From assembly GCA_045837725.1 (NCBI GenBank), contig JBEWZL010000239.1, positions 620,001-684,000 of the forward strand: 64,000 nt of DNA. The letters run 5' to 3'. Each line of letters starts with the position of its first letter. Positions within the stretch are counted from its first letter, which is position 1. The position numbers and the translations under genes were made by a program. A model generated the notes under the pieces. It saw nothing but the letters and a program-made list of their open reading frames with translations. It had not been told where the DNA came from and did not search any database. Positions 12,250 through 23,257 of the stretch are shown here, in pieces. The DNA is from Vermamoeba vermiformis. Lineage: Eukaryota > Tubulinea > Echinamoebida.

Positions 12250-13218
12250 TTATTTAGGATCATCAAAGCTAATAGTCATCTTTTCTTCGATCTCCTCAAT
12301 GTTGCTAATCATCTAGATCCAATACAGTCAGTTAGCACCATCAGAGACGAGAGGTAATATATTGAATACATACGCGCTTGAATTCCTCGAATGAAATACG
12401 ACCGTCCTTGTCCTGATCACCCTCGAGAATAGTCTTGTCGACAATCTGCTGCAGCTGAACATCGTTGAGATTGGATCCGACCATCATCTTGAGCACTTGA
12501 AACAGCTCGCCGTTGCTGATGAATCCATCGCCGTCAATGTCGTACACCTGAAACGCGACTAGCAAGGGGTCAGTACTGGTGCAATAACAATACTTCTGCA
12601 TGTACTGAAAACAAATTCTCTTGTGCATGTACTCGGTATAGAATAATTGCTTGACAATAATATTCCAAGCATAATAATAATATTCCAAGCGCATAATAAT
12701 AATAATTTAAGCGTATAATAATAGAAGTATAGTCTTACACTTGAGTTTGCCCTCTTTGTTGCCCTTGTCGCTGAAAATAGACAGCGCACTGATAAATTCT
12801 TTGAATTCGACTTCGTTGTCCTTGTTCGTGTCAAATATAGAGATCACTCGCTCCAATAAGGGGTTTACTAGTGATCGATGTTGTTAGTGGTAGTTCTGCG
12901 CGTCATAATTTGCAACGCGATCCGAAAAATAATAGAAACAACAGAAGAAATGAATTAAAAATCAAGATATACAGCAAACAAACATACCTGCAAGCTCGGG
13001 AATGGACATAAACTCGTCAATTGTTAATGTGCCTGAGCTGTCCTTGTCAAGTTTCTTAAATCTTCGATGCAATCTTTTGAGCTCTTTTTCAGAGACTAAG
13101 GACTATATTAACACAAAATATACTACACTATAATTATATATCGTATTAACATACAATTGGACATAACTTTCATTGCGTCAATTTCTTCTTGAGTTAACGC
13201 AGACGGATTTTGACCCAT
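12250..13218 (-). CDS. Calcineurin regulatory subunit B
   Basis: The protein starts [16 protein letters not shown]; glycine 2 is a candidate N-myristoylation site as in known calcineurin B. EF-hand loops are visible in order: [13 protein letters not shown], a second split by introns ([13 protein letters not shown] region), [14 protein letters not shown] and [13 protein letters not shown]. The segment [20 protein letters not shown] between hands three and four is typical of the family. The final short exon encodes [18 protein letters not shown] and ends at 12250. Calcineurin B binds calcium and activates the catalytic A subunit, a Ser/Thr phosphatase. Length (about 170-180 residues) is normal. 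At least five introns are present, AT-rich and free of the CACGTG words seen in neighbours. Confidence 0.92.
12652..12728. repeat. AT-rich imperfect tandem repeat in a calcineurin B intron
   Basis: The unit is roughly ATAATAATATTCCAAGC, present two to three times in degenerating form, followed by TAATAATAATAATTTAAGCG. It lies wholly inside the intron between the second and third EF-hand exons, which is much longer than the usual 50-60 nt. Confidence 0.75.
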
Positions 13219-13462
13219 ATTCCAAGATTAATGAGATTGATAGCCTAATATATAATACTATGATACAATACAAAATAATACCAATCCTGGTTGTTTGTAG
13301 GTTGGTTTGTAACTGACTGCGATTTTTCGGTTTGACAGATAGCACGATACACTGAGGGCCAATACTACGGATAAGCGCACAAGGTATTGTCACTGAGGCA
13401 TATGGAGCAATATCATACACTTTATATTACAATTTGAGACACGAGGCAAAGGTTCCACGAAC

Positions 13463-14150
13463 TCAGATCCAAGCAGATCCGCTCTGCGTCCAATACAGCG
13501 CAGTGCCCAGCACTCCAGCGCCTATCAACACAGGTGCAAACAAGCGCCTCCACGGTGCAGTGGCGCGGTGCGCATTGCCAGCAGAGTGCGGGTGCAGCGA
13601 GAGCTCTAGCTGATGAATCTCATCGCGCACAAGATCCATCTCCGCGCGTGTGCGCTCAATGGCCTGCTCGTGCTGCATCAGTGCCTGGTCGGTGCGCGTC
13701 AGTTCAGCTTCCAGCACTTGTACGGCACGCTGTTCTTCATTCACTTCTTCGCTGATGCGTTGTAGTCGTGTTAGCAGGTGCTCTTTGAGACTCGGCATTG
13801 ATTTGATCTCGCTGGTTGACAAGCAGAGTTAGATCTCGCGGAGAACAAAAAAAAGATCTGTTGAATCTGCAGAGAAATGCGCCAATGTTTTTAAATATTT
13901 TTTTGTATTATTACTTAAATTATTGTTGCAATATACGACGTGAATGGGCTCATAAGATATTTCATATATATTTTATAATCACGAAAATTACTACGATAAC
14001 TGTACTACAGTAAATATTATATTGTTTAACGTACTCATCAAGTCGTTTCCTCTCGCTCATTAATTGTTCGACGCGTGTTAGCGTACGGATCACTTCTTGC
14101 AATGCTGGATCTCCTCGATCTTCACCGCGCGGACTTGGCAGTGACGTCAT
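13463..14150 (-). CDS. Coiled-coil protein with C-terminal membrane anchor
   Basis: Two exons give about 155 residues. The first encodes MTSLPSPRGEDRGDPALQEV and a short helix (LTRVEQLMSERKRLD). The second encodes a long heptad-rich coiled coil (LLTRLQRISEEVNEEQRAVQ and HEQAIERTRAEMDLVRDEI). It ends in one hydrophobic helix, FAPVLIGAGVLGTALYW, and only seven or eight residues after it. This is the design of a tail-anchored protein with the coiled coil in the cytosol, for example on ER, Golgi or mitochondria. No family is recognised. The intron of about 220 nt is longer than usual. It is divergent from MEMO1, with start codons 171 bp apart. Confidence 0.7.
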
Positions 14151-14320
14151 TGTGCTTAACGTATTGACAAGTGACCAAATTAATACGCGCACAAAGTGGA
14201 TCGTGTTTTATCAATTTTATTGTTGGACAAAATGAAATTGAGTGCGAAATTGAACTCGATTTACTTACTTCTACTCTCTAAGACACCAATATATTTCAAA
14301 ACCGAAAGACAAGTAACCAC

Positions 14321-15504
14321 ATGGCGACTTCTAAGCCTGCCCGACGTGCGACTCATGCAGGTAGTTGGTACTCTGACAATGGTAATCTTGATAACATCTG
14401 ACGCCAAATCCACTTACCCTTGTTCAACAAGCCCAAAAATTGTCCAAACAATTAACTGATTGGCTAAATGTTGTCGACATTAAAGATGCGACTACTAGAG
14501 CCATTATTGCGCCGTAAGTCAAATATTTCAAAACTTTTCAAGCTGAAATTAATATTTGTTCCGAACAATATTAGCCATGCCGGCTATAGATATTCAGGCC
14601 CCAGTGCTGCCTATGCATATAAGAGCTTGGTTGCAGCCGCGCCTCAAGTGTAAGAATGAAGTCAAATCCGTAAAATTGGCTAGTTGCTTACTATTGACGC
14701 CTCCAGCAAGAGAATAGTGCTGCTAGGACCCTCGCATCACCATCCGTTCAGCAAGTGTGGCCTCACTAAGCTCACTACTTGGCAAACACCGCTCGGAGAC
14801 CTGCGCATTGACACCAAGTGTAGGTACCTCTGATGTTGTTACACGACATTAGTACCCTCCCTATTCGATGAGTGTCTTATCACCACTGAATACTAACACT
14901 CGACTCAGTCACGGAAGAGCTCTACAAGGCAGGTGACTTTGTGTACTTGGATCGTGCGGTCGAAGAGGCCGAACACAGTCTGGAGATGCACTTGCCGTAC
15001 ATTGTGCACGCGATGGCTGGCCACGAGTACCAACTAGTGCCCGTGATGGTGGGCAGCATCAGCAGCAGTCAAGCGCAGCAGTACGGACACTTGTTGGGTC
15101 AGCAGCTGGTGGCAGATCCGCACCTGTTCATCATCGCCAGCAGTGACTTCTGTCATTGGGGCACCAGATTCGGCTACACTCCGCACGACGAGGAGCAGCC
15201 TATCTGGGAGTACATTGACAGCCTCGATCACGAGGGCATGCACGCGATTGAGAGCGGTGATGCGGATGTGTTTCACAGCTACTTGAAGCGGACCAAGAAC
15301 ACCATCTGTGGCCGCAATCCCATTCAGATACTCATGCACGCCGTCAGCCACTACAACAAACATCACAGCAAGACTGCACCGAACAAGCACGACGAGTCCG
15401 CGGCACTCGTGACACGCTTCGTGCACTACGCCCAGAGCTCGCAGTGCGTGGCGACAGAGGACTCGTCAGTCAGCTACGCCGCGGCCCTCGTGCACGGCCA
15501 GTGA
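14321..15504 (+). CDS. MEMO1: MEMO1 family protein
   Basis: Spliced exons give MATSKPARRATHAGSWYSDN, then ATTRAIIAP, HAGYRYSGPSAAYAYKSL, VLLGPSHHHPFSKCGLT, DLRIDTK, EEAEHSLEMHLPYIVHAM, FIIASSDFCHWGTRFGY, TICGRNPIQILMHAVS and a C-terminal YAQSSQCVATEDSSVSYAAA. The order, spacing and length (about 295 residues) match human MEMO1. That protein has a dioxygenase-like fold with a metal or copper site built from conserved His, Asp and Cys residues, and is linked to cell motility and redox signalling. The His residues in HAGY, GPSHHHP and EHSLEMH and the Cys in SDFCHWG are all kept. Four introns interrupt the 5' half; the last exon (from about 14908) holds over half of the protein. Confidence 0.95.
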
Positions 15505-15855
15505 GGGGCACAGGACTCGGTGTACAGTGTATATAGAACTTGGTGGCAGTAAATGCGCAGATATTAGTCACAGTACTCACGGAACCACTACAGATTTTAA
15601 CAAGTTGAATAGTATTTGTAAAGGATTGATGAATTATCCGTTATCAACCTCCATCTGAATTTGCTTCCATTTGATCGCCAATTCCTCCATAATAATCCAC
15701 AAAAATATCATATCGATAAGTATGCCTTTATATTAATGATTTACATGATACTGAATAGCACTTGGTTAGATACATCTTGCCTAAAAATTATTATAATTGT
15801 CAGGTTCTACCCAATATTAATTAATATATAACTCCTTACATTACAATCACGCTAT
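15505..15855. other. AT-rich intergenic region with no recognised gene
   Basis: This 351-bp stretch lies between the convergent stops of MEMO1 and the ATP synthase f candidate. It is AT-rich and would hold both 3' UTRs. Only very short open frames are present, such as one of 25 codons on the minus strand near 15630-15710, and none has support. Confidence 0.6.
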
Positions 15856-16160
15856 TTAGTTGTTGGCATATTTGTGAGGGTGTTGAGCTGCGTTGATAAA
15901 TGATTAATAATATTTTTAGATTAGAGTAATAATTAAAATTATTTACCGTGGTGCTTAGTTCTTTGAGCGGCATAGCCAAGAATAGCAAAAGTACCCCAGA
16001 AGTGCCAGAAAACTGCACCGCTAGAGGTCTTGACGTAGCGCATGTAATAAGCATCAAAAGCGCGCTTGATGCCCGGAACAGAGAAGAGAGAAGAGATGCG
16101 AGGCAAAGCTTCAGTCAACTTGACTTGAGCGAGAGGAGTCTTGTTCTTATAATCAGCCAT
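15856..16160 (-). CDS. Probable mitochondrial ATP synthase subunit f
   Basis: The first exon encodes MADYKNKTPLAQVKLTEALP, a segment with GIKRAFDAYYMRYVKTSSGA, and one membrane helix (FWHFWGTFAILGYAAQ). Reading straight on gives a stop after HHGK, but a GTAAAT donor there and a CAG acceptor at about 15888 join a second exon that ends AQHPHKYANN. This gives about 82 residues. The size, the single helix and the basic H/K-rich tail fit subunit f of the F1Fo ATP synthase, a small stalk and dimer-interface protein of the inner membrane. Similarity is by pattern only, so another small inner-membrane protein is possible. It is divergent from the gene at 16270 with a 109-bp gap. Confidence 0.5.
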
Positions 16161-16269
16161 TATGGTGTTGTTCTCTGAGTTTTAGGTCTAAACAATTTGT
16201 CGCCAGATCTGCTGAACTCAGTGCGTAACAGCAACTCGCAGATACAACCACAATAGCTATACCATCAAT

Positions 16270-17398
16270 ATGCTCGCACAACTACGCCAGAGGTGTGGCA
16301 TACAATTGTCTAAGCGAGCGCAGAGAGTGCTGCTTGATCACGCTACGTGCAAACAGATGCGCATGTTAGGTACTGCACTGAATATTTAAATATTATTATT
16401 TTCCTATATATACTGGTTTATCGTACATTAGTAGTCGCCTGCCTGAAACTCAATGTAATTTCTAATTTTTTGCTGCAGGATCCATCGCATCCATGATGCC
16501 CAAGCGTTCAGACAAATCACCAAGCATATTTATTGATATCAATTATAACACACTCACGCACCAGCGACAATCACCGCTGCGCACTGCGTTTGTCAGCATG
16601 CAGATCCAATCGCGTCACTACCACACCACGCAGCACATGTTGTCGCGCAAACACCTGATCCAGCGCAAGAAAGAGACTGACGACATTTATCGCAAAATAG
16701 ACCCGCCAGAACACACGCCGCCATTCGGTGCTGCTTCGCCCGATGTGAAACTGGTCGAGTGGCGCGTGTCACGCTGGCTCGGTCGCTTTTTGATCCTGCT
16801 GGCCGTGCTGGGCGCGCTGCTGCTGCTCTTCTTGTACACCGTGTTCGGCAATGAGGAGGAGCGGCTGCTGAACGACGTGCCTGACCTGCTGCTCTTCATG
16901 ACCGCGGAGTTCATTCAGTCCTCGCTGCTCACCGATCACGTGGTCGCTTCCAAATTAGGCAATGACGCACACACCGACAGCGCATTTGTTCGCGTGATTT
17001 ATCATCGCAAAGACAATCACGCGCACGTGGTGGCACCAGTGTGGGGCACTGCCACTGTGCCCGCGAAGAGTGTGCGCAGTCAGTCCGTGGTCGTGCATCC
17101 GAGCACACAACGCGTCAACAACGGCACTCTGACGCTGAACATGATCGCCAAAGAGGACGAGTGGTACATTGGACACGCGGTCATTGAGTTCGCGGACAAC
17201 ACCAAGCGCGAGTTGAAGGTCGTGCCCAAGCCTCACAATCTGCGCGCATTTGCTGCTGTGCGTCACGAAGAGATGGCAAGACGCATGGTACGTATATATA
17301 TATGTAGATCAGTATTGTAGAAGTATACTCATCACTAGGTGTATTCGCAGAAAGACGAAGATGACGATGATGACGACGAAGAGGACGAAGCGATGTAA
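16270..17398 (+). CDS. Mitochondrial single-span membrane protein, COA1/TIM21-like
   Basis: Exon 1 gives MLAQLRQRCGIQLSKRAQRV, a basic, acid-free leader like a mitochondrial presequence. Exon 2 holds one membrane helix, FLILLAVLGALLLLFLY, at about residues 150-166. After it come VVASKLGN, a beta-rich stretch (VWGTATVPAKSV) and NGTLTLNMIAKEDEWYIGHA. That order of helix, LG turn and W-containing strand resembles COA1 or TIM21 intermembrane-space domains, but the match is weak. A tiny last exon adds a tail of about 15 residues that is almost all Asp and Glu. The coding sequence carries a CArG-like word (16950-16959) and is GC-rich like the HEATR5 region. Function is unproven. Confidence 0.65.
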
Positions 17399-17476
17399 CA
17401 GCGTGCAAGTGAAGGGCTGCGTTGTGATCGAAATAAAACTGCACTATGTACAAATGAGGCTATATATATATTACAA

Positions 17477-19357
17477 CTAATTCGCATGGTGGTGTATCGA
17501 CGAGTGACTCTCAAACAGTCGTCGCATGTCTGGCAACAGTTCACTGGCCTGTTGAATGAGCGAGAACTGAATGGTGCGCAGTGCATTGTCATTGCTCGAC
17601 AGGCGTTCAGTGAGAAAGGCGCGAATGGATTTGATCACTGCTTCCGCGCGCTTGATGTACTGCGACTCGGAGAGCACGTGACGCGACTCTTCATCGATGA
17701 GCAGCAGCGGCACAGTGAGCGTGGTGACATCGAACTGGGCTGCAAGGGCCATGATGTTTTTGAGTCCCTGCAGCAGCGTGGCCAAGCTCTGATCTGCTGC
17801 AGCACTCTTCTTGTCCGAGCAGAGATGAAACACCACGTGACAGAGTCCCAAGTTGGAATGTCGCGTGATGAACACGTCACCTGGCTGCAGCGACTTGGAG
17901 TGACGCTTGACTTGCTGCAATTGTTGCTCGACATCATCGAAGTGAAATTCTGTGGACGAGTGGCACAGCGACAAGAATTCTGAGCGGCACATTAGTACAA
18001 GACTAATATCATCGCCAGCTGACACCTGTCACTCACCGCGATAGGTCGGAGTCTCCATGGACATGCCCGTATCACACAACAGCACCACAGCTGCGAGTGA
18101 GTTGGAATACAGTGCAGACTTGCTTTCAATGAGTGCTTGAGGGTGTTTGATGCGATCCAATCTGCAAGGTGACACGTGTCAACAGCCGACCTCGCACAAG
18201 TGTCAAACACTTACCTGCACAACTGCAACACATCGCCCACGAACAGATTGAAGTTGTACGCCACTCTGAGCTGCGAGCCCAAATAGGCAGTGAATGACTC
18301 GTACACATCAGTCACGTGACTCAGTCCTGACGCGACTGCTGGATTGACAGGTGTCACTGAAGCACTCGGCCTGTTTTCTTTGAGTGATTTCCGCTTTTCA
18401 GCAGGTGTCATCTTGTGCTCCTTTGACGCATCTGACAGTTGATTAGACACGTGTCATTTGCAGACTTGCAGCTAATACCCACCAGCACTCAGCTGACTCT
18501 TGTCTTTGAGATAGAGGTCTATAATAAACTTTTGATACTCCTGTTTCTGTCCTTGCTTGGCCTGTTCAAGCTCTGAGGCCCAACGAGACTCGAGTTGATC
18601 GAGCTGAATGATGTGCTTGCCAATCAACAGCTGGATCTGATCCTCGTTCTGACTTTGCATCGCTTGCTCCATTTCAAAGTGTTGTCTGATGACTGGTAAT
18701 TAATACTGCTCAACTAACAGCTAGTCCACGTACCTCTCACGTAGTTGTGCGACAGCTTGATCTCGGTCCTCAATGCTCTTCACAATAGCCATCTTAAACG
18801 ACTCTTCTAACTGTCGCAACTCTTCGCCGTGCATCGGTGAATTCATGAGGGCGTGATGAGCTTCAGAGAATGTAACTTGTCGGCGCATATCTTGCGTTTG
18901 ATCTGTAAGGCGCCATGTCACCGTACAATTGTTGTATTGACGGGACAATAACCGTGCAGCTTCAACTGCATCTAATTCCGATGCCACTAGGGAGTAGTAG
19001 AATAAGTATAATCTTACTTTATGTAGCGTTGGCAGCAATATTTCATTATTATTCCAATTTATTTTCGAAAATAAATTAAATTAATAACGAGCGTAATTAA
19101 TAAGTACCTAGTTCGGACTCTTTAATTTGAGAGCGACGATCTTCTTCCAACAGAGCTGCAGCACAAGAGAGTATAGTTTGTTCAATGTACGGCGGCAAAT
19201 TCTCTGCTTGCATGCACCGCTGAACAAGCTCGCTAATGTCGCTGTCTTTCTCTACATTAAGAGATAGCACGCAGTACTTGCTTCCAATTGGCAGCCGCGC
19301 GCTCAGCTCCATCCGCTGAGGAGCTATTAATTTATACGTGCCTGCCTTTGTCTCCAT
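17477..19357 (-). CDS. FERRY complex subunit 3 homologue (C12orf4 family)
   Basis: Spliced segments follow the human C12orf4 order: SDISELVQRCMQAENLPPYI near the start, a SIEDRDQAVAQLRERYV helix, LESRWASELEQAKQGQKQEY, YESFTAYLGSQLRVAYN, and a last exon with LQPGDVFITRHSNLGLCHVV, FHLCSD, VTTLTVPLLLIDEE and RTIQFSLIQQASELL. The ITRHSNL and FHLC blocks are near-diagnostic. In mammals FERRY3 belongs to a five-subunit RAB5 effector on early endosomes that binds mRNAs and ribosomes. Length (about 480 residues) is close to the human protein. The other FERRY subunits are not in this window. Introns contain TGACACGTGTCA (18170) and TGACACCTGTCA (18020). It is convergent with the gene to its left, with stops 78 bp apart. 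Confidence 0.88.
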
Positions 19358-19520
19358 ACTTCGGCTGTTTACATCAAATGTAACGCAGCACTATTGTTGT
19401 TATGTTGTGCTCAAAAATCATTATTCGTTGACCTGAGCGGAGAAAATGACATTTGTGCAGATCCACTTGCGAAACGCTCATTTAATTTAGTGCTAATAAT
19501 ACAACTATTCTACAATTAAT

Positions 19521-19979
19521 TTACAACACAGCAATTATATTATCTGCTGCCTCTGCTAACTCATCTCTGAGAGTGTCAAACTCGACACCGAGGATTTCAA
19601 ACGCCTTCATGACGGCAGGATCAAACCCCAGGACTTGCAAGGCTTTAGAAATATTTTTGGACTTAATAACAAATGTCTTTCTCGTGGCATATTTACTCCT
19701 GATGGATTCGTCAATTGCACTGTCAATTTGGTTTACGTCTGTCCCCAGAAGAACGGCTAATTTCTCTTTACTAGGGTCGTGTCCTAGTATTTCGCATGCT
19801 TTTTTATTCTCTTTTCTGTTGTTAATTCGTTGTTGTCTTGAATCTAACGTGGTATCTTTTAATTTAAGAACCTCTTCTGGGTCATCAAAATCCAAACCAA
19901 GTTTGTCTTTAACTTTTTCTCTATTTCCACTACTCGGCGAATTAGAATCAGCTGGCACAGGACTAGTTTCAGGATCCAT
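19521..19979 (-). CDS. Small protein with repeated ILG-x-D helices, function unknown
   Basis: The open frame from MDPETSPVPADSNSPSSGN has 152 codons. An in-frame ATG at 20126 would add 49 residues including a hydrophobic run, VICGLIILIFVF, which could be a membrane anchor. The body has related helical units: KVKDKLGLDFDDPEEVLKL, KKACEILGHDPSKEKLAVLL and ISKALQVLGFDPAVMKAFEI. Each carries a leucine-glycine-acid turn, so the protein may be a short solenoid or dimerisation module. No family is recognised. It is divergent from RPS16. Codon use is AT-rich, as in RPS16 and RPL13. Confidence 0.6.
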   Translation of the reverse strand: MDPETSPVPADSNSPSSGNREKVKDKLGLDFDDPEEVLKLKDTTLDSRQQRINNRKENKKACEILGHDPSKEKLAVLLGTDVNQIDSAIDESIRSKYATRKTFVIKSKNISKALQVLGFDPAVMKAFEILGVEFDTLRDELAEAADNIIAVL

Positions 19980-20219
19980 CGCGTTGAATCTTGCAATTAG
20001 TCTTGGACTGAAAACGAAAATTAAAATAATAAGACCACAAATAACTTGTGATGGCTTTGGGTAAAAAAAGACATAACTGCCTTTAAATTTCCAACGAGCA
20101 AGAGCAGGTGTTCCGCGATTGGTCAAAAATAAAATTGATAAACCAAACCCATTTTTTTTCCATCTCGTCTTGATATTCCTTCTCTCTTTTTCAGCTCTAA
20201 CAGACGAAGCTTTGACGAC

Positions 20220-20932
20220 ATGGATAACAGAAAAAGATCAGTCCAAACTTTTGGCCGCAAGGTATATATTAATTATAGGCCAGTGTTAACTCGAGTCGAT
20301 AAGCGATGCGAAGATTTAGAATTAATTCGATTGGAATCAATAATAATGCTGTACAAAATGCGAAATAATTTACAGCGTATTATTAATAATGGCAATTGGA
20401 ATACTTTATTTAGAACGGAAGAATAATTATTAATAATTTTTTTTATTGGATTAGAAAACCTCAGTTGCTGTTGCCTACGTTACTGATGGAAAGGGTTTGA
20501 TTAAAGTCAACGGTCAACCCTTGAGCTTGGTTGAACCTGAGCCTCTCAGATTCAAGGTTTTCGAGCCTATTTTGTTGTTGGGATCAAGCCAATTCTCCAA
20601 CATCGACATCCGCATTCGCACTAACGGAGGTGGTTATGTCTCTCAAATTTACGCCATTCGTCAAGCTATCGCCAAGGCTTTGATTGCTTGGCAACAAAAG
20701 TGTAAGTGATATTTATTATTTAATATTAATTATTATTTTCGTTCTAAACCACCTATGGACTCAAAATTAAACGACTATCATTATAGACGTCGATGAGGCC
20801 ACCAAGAGAAAGACCAAGGAACTTTTGGTTTCATACGACAGAAGCTTGCTCGTCTCTGATCCTCGTAGATGCGAACCCAAGAAGTTCGGAGGTACTGGTG
20901 CTCGTGCTCGTTTCCAAAAGTCCTACCGTTAA
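20220..20932 (+). CDS. RPS16: 40S ribosomal protein S16 (uS9)
   Basis: Three exons (20220-20261, 20455-20701, 20787-20932) join to give [20 protein letters not shown], then [40 protein letters not shown] and a C-terminal [20 protein letters not shown] ending in KSYR. The basic tail that reaches the decoding centre is intact. Length is about 144 residues, as normal. The first intron (193 nt) is long for this locus. It contains no CACGTG words. Confidence 0.97.
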
Positions 20933-21269
20933 GTCGTCTGTCTATAATACTCCAAAAAATAAAGTATTTTTTAACGTTAGGCACAATCATTGGATCTTTG
21001 TATTTGATCACCTAAAATATTATTAATTGAGATAACGTTTAACCCGCCCGCACTAACCTTATAAAAATTTAAATTGCGAGGAGTAATTGCATAGATAAAA
21101 GGTTAATAAATACCAGAACAGTTTAGATCGCGATCTAGCTGTTTGTGCACAGACTACTTTAAGTCCAGTCATCCATTCTCTTTACAAAAACCACGTAATA
21201 GATGCAGCAGAGGTTGACCATCAACTATTTTTGATATTTATAATATTTATTTTGTCAAAAGAGGAGGGT
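20933..21269. other. Intergenic region between convergent RPS16 and RPL13
   Basis: This 337-bp gap must hold two 3' ends. An AATAAA-like hexamer lies near 20958 in the RPS16 3' UTR. No open frame with support, RNA gene or repeat was seen. Confidence 0.5.
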
Positions 21270-22046
21270 TTATTTCTTAGCAGCTTCAGCGGCAGCCTCG
21301 GCTTCCTTTGCCTTTCGGCCGACGTTGCGGGCTTCATTGCGCAACTTGCGGAGCTTGGCGTAAACGCTTTCTTTCTTCTCGTCAGCGGTGGCAGCGCGAG
21401 CCTTGGGGACACGGCGGCTGGAAGTAAGAGGAAGAGCTTTCTTTTGTTGGGTAACCTTCTTAAGTTCTTCAGGGGAAGCATCACCAGCCTTGGGCTTTTG
21501 AGGCTTCTTGGTGTTCTTCTTCACACGCTTGGGGAACAAGACCAACTTGGATTTGTAGATTTGGAGACGTCTGACGTTCTCTTGCAAAGCCTTCTCGTCC
21601 TTGTTGGTTCTTCGGTAATCAACAGAGATACCGAGGGATTGAGCAGCAGCGACTTCAACGCCAGCGGCCTAATTAATATTTGTTAATTATTTTTCAGATC
21701 CAAAATAATAATTCAATTAAATATTAGCGCCATTTTTGCGACAATCCAACGATCATCTTCACCATGTAAACGCCCTTATATTATTATTTAAATCTAAACT
21801 TACTCTGAGTTCTTCGAGGGTGAAACCACGACCCAATCTTTGTCTGCGGTTGTACTTGATCGACATGCAACGAACAACAGGTCGGAGCAAACCAGAAACA
21901 GGCTTGGGGAACACCTTAGCAGCCTTCTCTTGGCGAGCGACGGAGCGCTTCTTCTTCTTGGAAGCTTGATCGAGGTAAACACGAACACGCTTGTCCCAAT
22001 CTTTGCGGAAGTGGGAGTTGGGGATAACGTTGTTATTTCTGACCAT
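21270..22046 (-). CDS. RPL13: 60S ribosomal protein L13 (eL13)
   Basis: Two exons (22046-21804 and 21668-21270) give MVRNNNVIPNSHFRKDWDKR, then AAKVFPKPVSGLLRPVVRC, QRLGRGFTLEELR, and in exon 2 AAGVEVAAAQSLGISVDYRR followed by a basic region LQIYKSKLVLFPKRVKK. It ends in an Ala/Lys/Glu-rich helix typical of eL13. Length is about 213 residues. The intron lies between GFTLEELR and AAGVE. An upstream in-frame ATG at 22076 would add ten residues; the 22046 start matches the family. Confidence 0.97.
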
Positions 22047-22488
22047 TTTTGTTCCTATGAAGATAATATTGAGCAAAAATAATTAAAGAGTAATAAAAAA
22101 TAATTAATATCTTCCACATTATCAGCCAAAACACTCGCTAAAAATAATAATTATCCAACGAATAATAGCTATGAATTAAATTAAATGCAGTAATCCACTT
22201 GTTGGGGGTGATTATTGTTGATCACATTCGCATTTAGTTTCCTCTTCGAAACAATACTTGTGTGGGCGAGTGTAAAGGGTGTAATAATGTTGCTAGTTAG
22301 TATATGAATATTACCCTCTCTTTAGACACGTCTCTTTGACTCCGACGAACAGGAATAGAACATGAAGGAAAAGAAGCGAAAGGACAAAACATCGAAAATT
22401 TCTGCGCAATTTTTTTTCCGAGTTTTTTTGGCCCAAAATGCAACCGCGACGAAAACTATCTTCCGGTCCTCCACATTTTCTTTTCATC
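22047..22488. promoter_or_regulatory. Divergent promoter region between RPL13 and LTO1
   Basis: The 442-bp gap separates two divergent genes, so it should hold both promoters. The LTO1 side has T-runs and CGAAAGGAC-type purine tracts. No defined box was recognised. An ATG at 22438, in frame with LTO1, falls within this stretch. Confidence 0.4.
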
Positions 22489-23081
22489 ATGACAGACGAT
22501 TTATTTGATCCACTACTAGACGTTGAGAACCAGTTCTCGCAACAAGGCCGAAATGAGGGCCGATCTGATGGCCAAACTCAAGGCTACGACGAGGGGTTCT
22601 CCTTTGGGCGCAGCAAGAGCACAGAACTCGGCAAAGAGTTAGGCTTTTATTTGGGTTGCGTCGAAATGTGGTTTTTGTTGTATTCCAAGTACCCAGAGCG
22701 TTTCCACATAAGGTAAGATCTATCATTTTCCCTTCTGTGTTTCATTCTGTTAGCTGGATCCTTCGATGATTATACAAATGTTATCTTATAATACGTGACG
22801 ATATCCTATTTTAAGTTTCAGCCTTGTATGAGCAAGGATCAATTTATCATCAGTTTTTATTTAAATCCGTAATTTTGCTCTTTACGTAACATCTTACTTG
22901 TAGGACCAAGAAATCTATAGAAAACGTTAGAAAATTAATTAGAGAATTTTCTTTCGACGCCAAGAAGGACAACATCATCGATCAGATCGAAGAGATCCGA
23001 GCAAAATTCAAGCTGGTTCAAACTCTTGTCGGTGCCAAACAAAAGATCGTGGAAACATCTGCCCCTTCGCTATCTTTTTAA
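22489..23081 (+). CDS. LTO1: LTO1/ORAOV1 family protein
   Basis: Two exons (22489-22712 and 22904-23081) give MTDDLFDPLLDVENQFSQQG, followed by the deca-GX3 motif (GRNEGRSDGQTQGYDEGFSF). Then come YLGCVEMWFLLYSK, and in exon 2 IDQIEEIRAKFKLVQTLVG and a C-terminal SLSF. The tail matches human LTO1. LTO1 with YAE1 is the adaptor that delivers Fe-S clusters to ABCE1/Rli1, needed for ribosome export and recycling. In known LTO1 proteins a C-terminal tryptophan is used for targeting to the CIA machinery; here the end is SF, so targeting may differ. An upstream in-frame ATG (22438) would add 17 residues. Confidence 0.9.
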
Positions 23082-23257
23082 TTGTTTATATTGTGTAAAT
23101 AAATGTAAATATTTCTTCGGTAGATCTTCGCCGCGAAAACTTCGTTCTGATTCTGTGCATTATTTTGTCGTTAAAACGAACATCATAATAGCAAAACTCT
23201 TTCATTACATATATAAAAACAGCAACAAAAGGCTAATAAGAGAAGCAAGTCAGCCTA

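Noticed and set aside
15597-15720. Short minus-strand frames that might be exons of a small gene.
   Set aside because: No acceptor and donor pair joins them into a plausible protein.
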